Assembly: GCA_023391815.1 (NCBI GenBank) | Contig: JAEWAF010000001.1 | Location: 11,228-75,227 of the forward strand | Source of the DNA: Pseudomonadota bacterium | GTDB taxonomy: Bacteria > Pseudomonadota > Gammaproteobacteria > Steroidobacterales > Steroidobacteraceae | DNA: 64,000 nt | Reading direction: 5' to 3' | Part shown: positions 63,801 through 64,000 of the stretch, piece by piece | Layout of the letters: each line of letters opens with the position of its first letter | Position numbering within the stretch: the stretch's first letter is position 1 | Notes under the pieces: generated by a model | The model's database searches: none | Seen by the model: only the letters and a program-made list of their open reading frames with translations | What the model was told of the DNA's origin: nothing | Program-made: the position numbers and the translations under genes

Positions 63801-63956
63801 GGCGAGCTGTACTTGGTGATCGAGAACCTCACGAACGAAGATCCGGCCAAGGTTGCGGGCGGCCGTGGCGCTGGCTTCTACCAGGGTCAGTCGAACGTGA
63901 CGCTGTACGACCGCTTCGGAACCATGTTCCACGGCGGCGTGCGCTTCAAGTTCTAA
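60885..63956 (+). CDS. TonB-dependent receptor
   Basis: About 1023 residues. Signal peptide to about MSAMAQETT, then a Gln/Pro-rich linker and the TonB box/plug start EAITVTGSRIARADGYEAPT, followed by plug motifs TNILNLRGLGANRTLVLQDG and RVDVVTGGASAVYGSDALAG, and a long barrel ending MFHGGVRFKF. It has no STN domain, so it is a transporter without direct FecR signalling. This VTGSRI group, common in Sphingomonadales and Xanthomonadales, imports plant- or aromatic-derived compounds. GGGGGA serves ATG 60885 better than ATG 60879. Divergent from the aldolase-like protein. Confidence 0.93.
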   Translation: MNDRSAARLGERPVSGAVRRALGPASVTLLALTSFVAMSAMAQETTEQVAQAGPSPQPQTDTGGSSAPAGGDTLEAITVTGSRIARADGYEAPTPVSVLGAEELNKMATVTIADSVNRLPAFTNSQTPRNRSSNISSGTAGTNILNLRGLGANRTLVLQDGKRLVGSTIATGTLSGAVDVNMIPSGLVERVDVVTGGASAVYGSDALAGVVNFVLDKEFTGVKGNVDYGATTAGDGENYKITLTAGTKFADDRGHLLFSGEYSDDKGIIGNDRSWADDSFQLMTNPNRNQAGQPSLLTVHNAGVSNGTFGGLTIGCRNITPYVDLVTGQPGNRLTPSPGACALRGTQWGAGGNVLPFQFGTLVSDPTMTGGDWKASRVDRATTIALPLQRKTLFGRASFDITDNVTTFVDLQYGSTWSHNEQVVPILNNGGSVFVYRDNAFLDPELRRVMEANNVDAIDVGTFNGDMHYLQGINERELKRGVLGFEGNFDLGGKEWNWDASYVHGEQNIVSKTPTNRVNARYAAALNAVRDPATGRIVCGPRDQFLNIMVDPNCRPYNPMGVGVNTQQSIDYITDMGWSDITLKQQVIAASMSGEPFDNWAGPVSLAFGAEHRKESSEGSVSALDQASAFFAGNYKATTGEYTVNEGFVETVVPLLKNVPGADVLDFNGAVRYTDYSESGQVTTWKAGLVWSPLEDARFRFTRSRDIRAPGLGELFNKGSGGTGNNIDLGLAGSPTYFMQSQTLGNLGLKPEEADTTGIGVVLTPRFLPGFTMSIDYYKIEVDGTIYVRSTREIIEGCYQGGDPQLCSQIHRNAAGFIDVVTSYPENIVGETASGIDVDATYRLAVGPGDLTLRAMGTFVDKLETTTATGAKIDGKGINSDDAGIGLGANLSGPKYRYLLSAGYDWNPVSVTLSMRGISSGKYNNGFLECDVGSCPTLAEAQAMGYNNTINDNHIAAAHYFDLGINYKLENLGELYLVIENLTNEDPAKVAGGRGAGFYQGQSNVTLYDRFGTMFHGGVRFKF

Positions 63957-64000
63957 GACAACAAGTAAGAAACGCGAGAGGGGCGGGCCCCATGCAGGCC

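Overview
The window is high-G+C bacterial DNA, densely coded on both strands, most likely from a gammaproteobacterium near Steroidobacteraceae/Nevskiales/Xanthomonadales. The order thrS-infC-rpmI-rplT-pheS-pheT-ihfA-merR is typical of Gamma- and Betaproteobacteria. Large TonB receptors, FecI/FecR control, prolyl oligopeptidases, a tryptophan halogenase and ECF factors paired with TPR kinases are common in those groups. The taxonomic guess is inference.

Layout. 1-12 kb: the end of serS, a BI-1/YccA membrane protein, a MalT-like LuxR regulator, a secreted beta-propeller dihaem cytochrome c, a PepSY membrane protein, an OprB-like porin behind a two-component pair, and a beta-helix lipoprotein. 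13.3-22.5 kb: a tightly packed operon of FecI-like sigma factor, FecR, STN-containing TonB receptor, and a giant secreted protein that joins a prolyl oligopeptidase, a CocE/NonD hydrolase and an erythromycin-esterase-like domain. 22.6-29 kb: tRNA-Ser(UGA), a Tat-exported PhoD phosphatase, an M55 D-aminopeptidase, an MFS transporter and a Tat-exported DUF885 peptidase. 28.9-36 kb: rtcB behind a structured leader, a small gene broken by a 43-bp tandem duplication, a Kef-type antiporter, a flavin-dependent halogenase downstream of an OxyR homologue that lacks both redox cysteines, and a glycosyltransferase.

36.2-41.7 kb is a compact integrated element in the 3' end of tRNA-Asn. It has a near-perfect 19/20-bp direct repeat at its two ends, a decayed tyrosine integrase next to the tRNA, a VapBC pair, and an 856-residue HD-HSP90-like ATPase of lower G+C content. 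That ATPase is the best candidate here for an undescribed defence or conflict protein.

41.9-54 kb is core genome: a self-regulated MerR/SnoaL pair, an aspartate aminotransferase, uvrB, tRNA-Val(GAC) and the translation operon, in which infC appears to start with AUC. 54-64 kb holds an ECF factor, an AraC regulator, an ECF factor overlapping a serine/threonine kinase with TPR repeats, an exported HpaI-aldolase-like protein that has lost metal-binding residues, and a second large TonB receptor.
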